The notes beneath the pieces are model-generated. The model saw only the letters and a program-made list of their open reading frames with translations. It was not told the DNA's origin and did not search any database. From Anaerocolumna jejuensis DSM 15929 (GTDB lineage: Bacteria > Bacillota > Clostridia > Lachnospirales > Lachnospiraceae), in the NCBI RefSeq assembly GCF_900142215.1, contig NZ_FRAC01000010.1, forward strand, positions 186,001 through 250,000: DNA of 64,000 bases. Reading direction: 5' to 3'. Position 1 is the stretch's first letter; each line of letters starts with the position of its first letter. This document shows, in pieces, positions 61,718 through 64,000 of the stretch. A program made the translations under genes and the position numbers.

Positions 61718-62638
61718 ATGATACATATTAAAAATTTGGATGCCGGATTGAACATATTTAAAGCACTGGGCTCGGAATTAAGAATCAATATAGTGAAACT
61801 GCTCCTGGAAAATAAAGAAATGAATATGAAGGAATTGGCTTCCAGTCTGGGTATTACCAGCGGCGCCTTGACCAGTCATATAAAAATGCTGGAAGAAAGC
61901 GGAGTTGTCAATGTACTGATAGAGCACAGCGGACATGGCAATCAAAAGATATGCCGTGTGGATGCTGATAAGATATTAATTGAAATGGAGCTGGAAGATT
62001 CGGAGAAGGATCAGAATGTCTATAAGGTGGATGTACCCATAGGGCATTATTCTATTTATAATATTTACCCTACCTGCGGAATAGCCACCAGTAAGGCCCT
62101 TATCGGAGTAGAGGATGATTCGAGATATTTTGCTCATCCGGACAGGGTGAATGCGGAAATTTTATGGTTTACCAAAGGATATATTGAATATATCATACCA
62201 AACCTTCTGCCGGTTGGACAGAAGGTCGACCGTATAAACTTATCCATGGAACTTAGCAGCGAAGCACCGGGGATTAATAACGACTGGCCTTCGGATATCA
62301 CTTTTCTGCTGAATGATGTTGAAATCGGAACATGGACAAGTCCTGGAGATTATGGAGATGTGAGGGGGATTTTTACACCTGACTGGTGGTTCCCTAACTG
62401 GAACCAGTATGGCCTGCTGAAAATGATTGAAATTAACAAAAAAGGGACCTTTATGGACGGGCTGAAAATATCCGAAATGGATATTAATCAGTTTGAATTC
62501 AATTACAGCAGCACTATACGGTTTAAACTGATGGTCAAAGAGGATGCTAAGAATGTAGGCGGACTGACCATATTTGGAAGCAGCTTCGGTAATTATAATC
62601 AGGATATTCAGGTCCGCATCAAGTACTCTCCTATGTAA
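61718..62638 (+). CDS. ArsR-type winged-helix regulator with unknown C-terminal domain
   Basis: A 306-aa protein. Residues 1-90 are an ArsR-like winged helix (LGSELRINIVKLLLENKEMNMKELASSLGITSGALTSHIKMLEESGVV). No ArsR metal-binding cysteines are seen. The remaining 200 residues are beta-rich and aromatic (GIFTPDWWFPNWNQYGL) and resemble no family I can name; a sugar-sensing jelly roll is a guess. AAAGGAG precedes the start. Position between a transporter and an endo-arabinanase suggests control of arabinan uptake. Confidence 0.82.
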   Translation: MIHIKNLDAGLNIFKALGSELRINIVKLLLENKEMNMKELASSLGITSGALTSHIKMLEESGVVNVLIEHSGHGNQKICRVDADKILIEMELEDSEKDQNVYKVDVPIGHYSIYNIYPTCGIATSKALIGVEDDSRYFAHPDRVNAEILWFTKGYIEYIIPNLLPVGQKVDRINLSMELSSEAPGINNDWPSDITFLLNDVEIGTWTSPGDYGDVRGIFTPDWWFPNWNQYGLLKMIEINKKGTFMDGLKISEMDINQFEFNYSSTIRFKLMVKEDAKNVGGLTIFGSSFGNYNQDIQVRIKYSPM

Positions 62639-62667
62639 TGCTGCCTGCTGGCAGCAAAGGAGGACAG

Positions 62668-64000
62668 GTGAAGGAAAAGAGGAAAAGAGTATTATTTTTT
62701 ATATTGGGGATAGGTGGAATCTGCAGTCTTACAGGGTGCGGCGAAAATAGTAAGCTCTCTCTGGCGAATCCGGTAGAGATAACTTTCAATGAAGTGTCGG
62801 TGCATGATCCGGCAATTGTAAAGGGCGAAGATGGCAAATATGATATCTTTGGCTCTCACTTGGCAGTGGCTGAAACAAAGAATCTCATTAACTGGGTTCA
62901 GGTAAATGCAGGTGTTAAGAACAACAATCCTGTCATTCCCAATGTATTTACGGAAATGAAGGAAGCCTTTGAATGGGCACAGACCTCCACCTTCTGGGCA
63001 CCGGATGTAATTCGTTTGCAGGACGGAAAATACCATATGTATTATTGTAACTGCCAGGGAAGCAAGCCCTTGTCGGCTCTCGGAATGGCTGTTTCGGATA
63101 AGGTGGCGGGGCCGTATAAGAATGTGGGTATTCTTCTAAAATCAGGAATGGACAGCAAAGAGCCGGATGAGGACGGAAATTTATACCAGCCGGCAATAGA
63201 CCCCAATACCGTAGATCCCAATGTTTTTTACGATAAGGATGGACGGTTGTGGATGGTTTACGGCTCCTACTCCGGTGGGATTTTTAGTAAGGAGATGGAA
63301 GCGGTAACAGGGCTGCCCTTAGAGAGCGGATATGGAAAGAAATTACTGGGCGGCAATCATCTGAGAATTGAAGCCCCTTATATTCTATATAATAAAGACA
63401 CGGACTACTATTATCTGTTCTTATCCTTTGGAGGGCTGGATTCAGACGGCGGCTATAATATACGGGTAAGCCGTTCGAAAAACCCCGATGGTCCTTATAA
63501 GGATTCCATGGGACAGGATATGGTAGACTGCAAAGGACCTGACAACACCACCTTCAGCGATATTACAGCCATGAAATACGGAACCAAGCTTATGGGCAAT
63601 TATAAATTTCTCTGGAAGGAAGGGGAAGAGGGCGAGGAACGAAAAGGATATCTGTCCCCTGGGCATAATTCCTGCCTGTACCAGGAGGAAACCGGAAAGT
63701 ATTTTATAATATACCATACCCGCTTTGAAAACAGCGGAGAGCAGCATCAGGTAAGAGTCCATCAGATGTTCTACAATAAAGACGGCTGGCCGGTTATAAC
63801 ACCATACCGATATACGGGGGAAACAATCGGTGCCTATACCGAAAAAAGTGTTGCAGGAGAATATAAATTTATTAACCATGGCCGCAGTATTTCGGAAGAA
63901 ATGCAGGAATCTGTTCTTATTAACTTAAAGAGTAACGGGAAGATAACCGGAGAAGCGACAGGAACCTGGGAGTTCTCGGGAGATAATACTATAACCCTTC
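62668..64000 (+). CDS. GH43 endo-alpha-1,5-L-arabinanase lipoprotein (partial, runs off the window)
   Basis: Cuts arabinan outside the cell. The start is GTG 62668 with AAAGGAGG (62656-62663) 4 nt upstream. The frame is open to the right edge. The signal ICSLTGC is a lipobox, so it is surface-anchored. GH43 features: the base Asp in SVHDPAIVK, WAPDVIRLQDGKYHMYYC, Asp in VDPNVFYDKDGR, the acid Glu in LRIEAPYILYN, and His in SPGHNSCLY (metal site). The layout resembles the large AbnB-type arabinanases. The C-terminal domain after about residue 390 is only partly present. Confidence 0.88.
   Translation, partial: MKEKRKRVLFFILGIGGICSLTGCGENSKLSLANPVEITFNEVSVHDPAIVKGEDGKYDIFGSHLAVAETKNLINWVQVNAGVKNNNPVIPNVFTEMKEAFEWAQTSTFWAPDVIRLQDGKYHMYYCNCQGSKPLSALGMAVSDKVAGPYKNVGILLKSGMDSKEPDEDGNLYQPAIDPNTVDPNVFYDKDGRLWMVYGSYSGGIFSKEMEAVTGLPLESGYGKKLLGGNHLRIEAPYILYNKDTDYYYLFLSFGGLDSDGGYNIRVSRSKNPDGPYKDSMGQDMVDCKGPDNTTFSDITAMKYGTKLMGNYKFLWKEGEEGEERKGYLSPGHNSCLYQEETGKYFIIYHTRFENSGEQHQVRVHQMFYNKDGWPVITPYRYTGETIGAYTEKSVAGEYKFINHGRSISEEMQESVLINLKSNGKITGEATGTWEFSGDNTITL

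Overview
The window is chromosomal DNA of a low-to-mid-GC, Gram-positive, anaerobic polysaccharide degrader. It most resembles the Lachnospiraceae (Clostridium phytofermentans / Anaerocolumna type); this placement is inferred, not tested. Supporting signs are very strong GGAGG-type ribosome sites, lipobox-anchored sugar-binding proteins, YesMN-type two-component regulation, a SpoIID/LytB-domain protein, and many CUT1 ABC transporters next to intracellular glycoside hydrolases.

Layout. 1-14.6 kb: an ABC permease pair with a GH39 beta-xylosidase and a CE1-like esterase, a GH27 enzyme, an AraC regulator, a GH3 enzyme, a second AraC regulator and two GH43 enzymes. 14.8-18.2 kb: a YesM/YesN-type sensor kinase and response regulator. 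18.4-30.9 kb: a sugar-binding lipoprotein, a GH120-like beta-helix enzyme, a permease pair, a second binding lipoprotein, GH95 and GH51. 31-33.2 kb: a chemoreceptor. 33.2-36.5 kb: a ten-copy array of a 22-bp repeat abutting a promoter, then a three-gene operon of two membrane-anchored TPR-type proteins and a TPR-AAA+ ATPase of unknown role. 36.5-41.3 kb: a WYL regulator, two metallo-beta-lactamase-fold hydrolases, and an ECF sigma factor with a likely membrane anti-sigma partner. 41.6-46.8 kb: an oxidoreductase/ThuA/oxidoreductase operon divergent from two AraC regulators. 47.2-51.9 kb: L-arabinose catabolism (araA, araD, a ribulokinase-type kinase, a transaldolase-family aldolase). 52-56.2 kb: a DUF2127 protein, a long SpoIID/LytB protein and a YihY/BrkB membrane protein. 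57.1 kb to the end: a GH43, a complete binding-protein/permease transporter, an ArsR-type regulator with an unknown C-terminal domain, and the start of a lipoprotein GH43 endo-arabinanase that runs off the window.

How the parts fit. Among the hydrolases only the endo-arabinanase at the right edge has an export signal. All exo-acting enzymes (GH39, GH27, GH3, GH43 x3, GH120-like, GH95, GH51) and the esterase lack one. This suggests that polymers are cut outside, oligosaccharides are imported by the three permease pairs, and arabinose, xylose and rarer decorations are removed in the cytoplasm and sent to AraA/D/kinase. Active-site substitutions in the GH27 (Ile at the second Asp of the DD motif) and the GH95 (Thr at the fucosidase His) suggest beta-L-arabinopyranosidase and alpha-L-galactosidase activity, which would suit a highly decorated glucuronoarabinoxylan.

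Non-coding highlights are three palindromic MITE-like element types (one present as two inverted copies), the 22-bp array, a short motif shared by the leaders of several hydrolase genes, and several clear terminators and sigma-A promoters.
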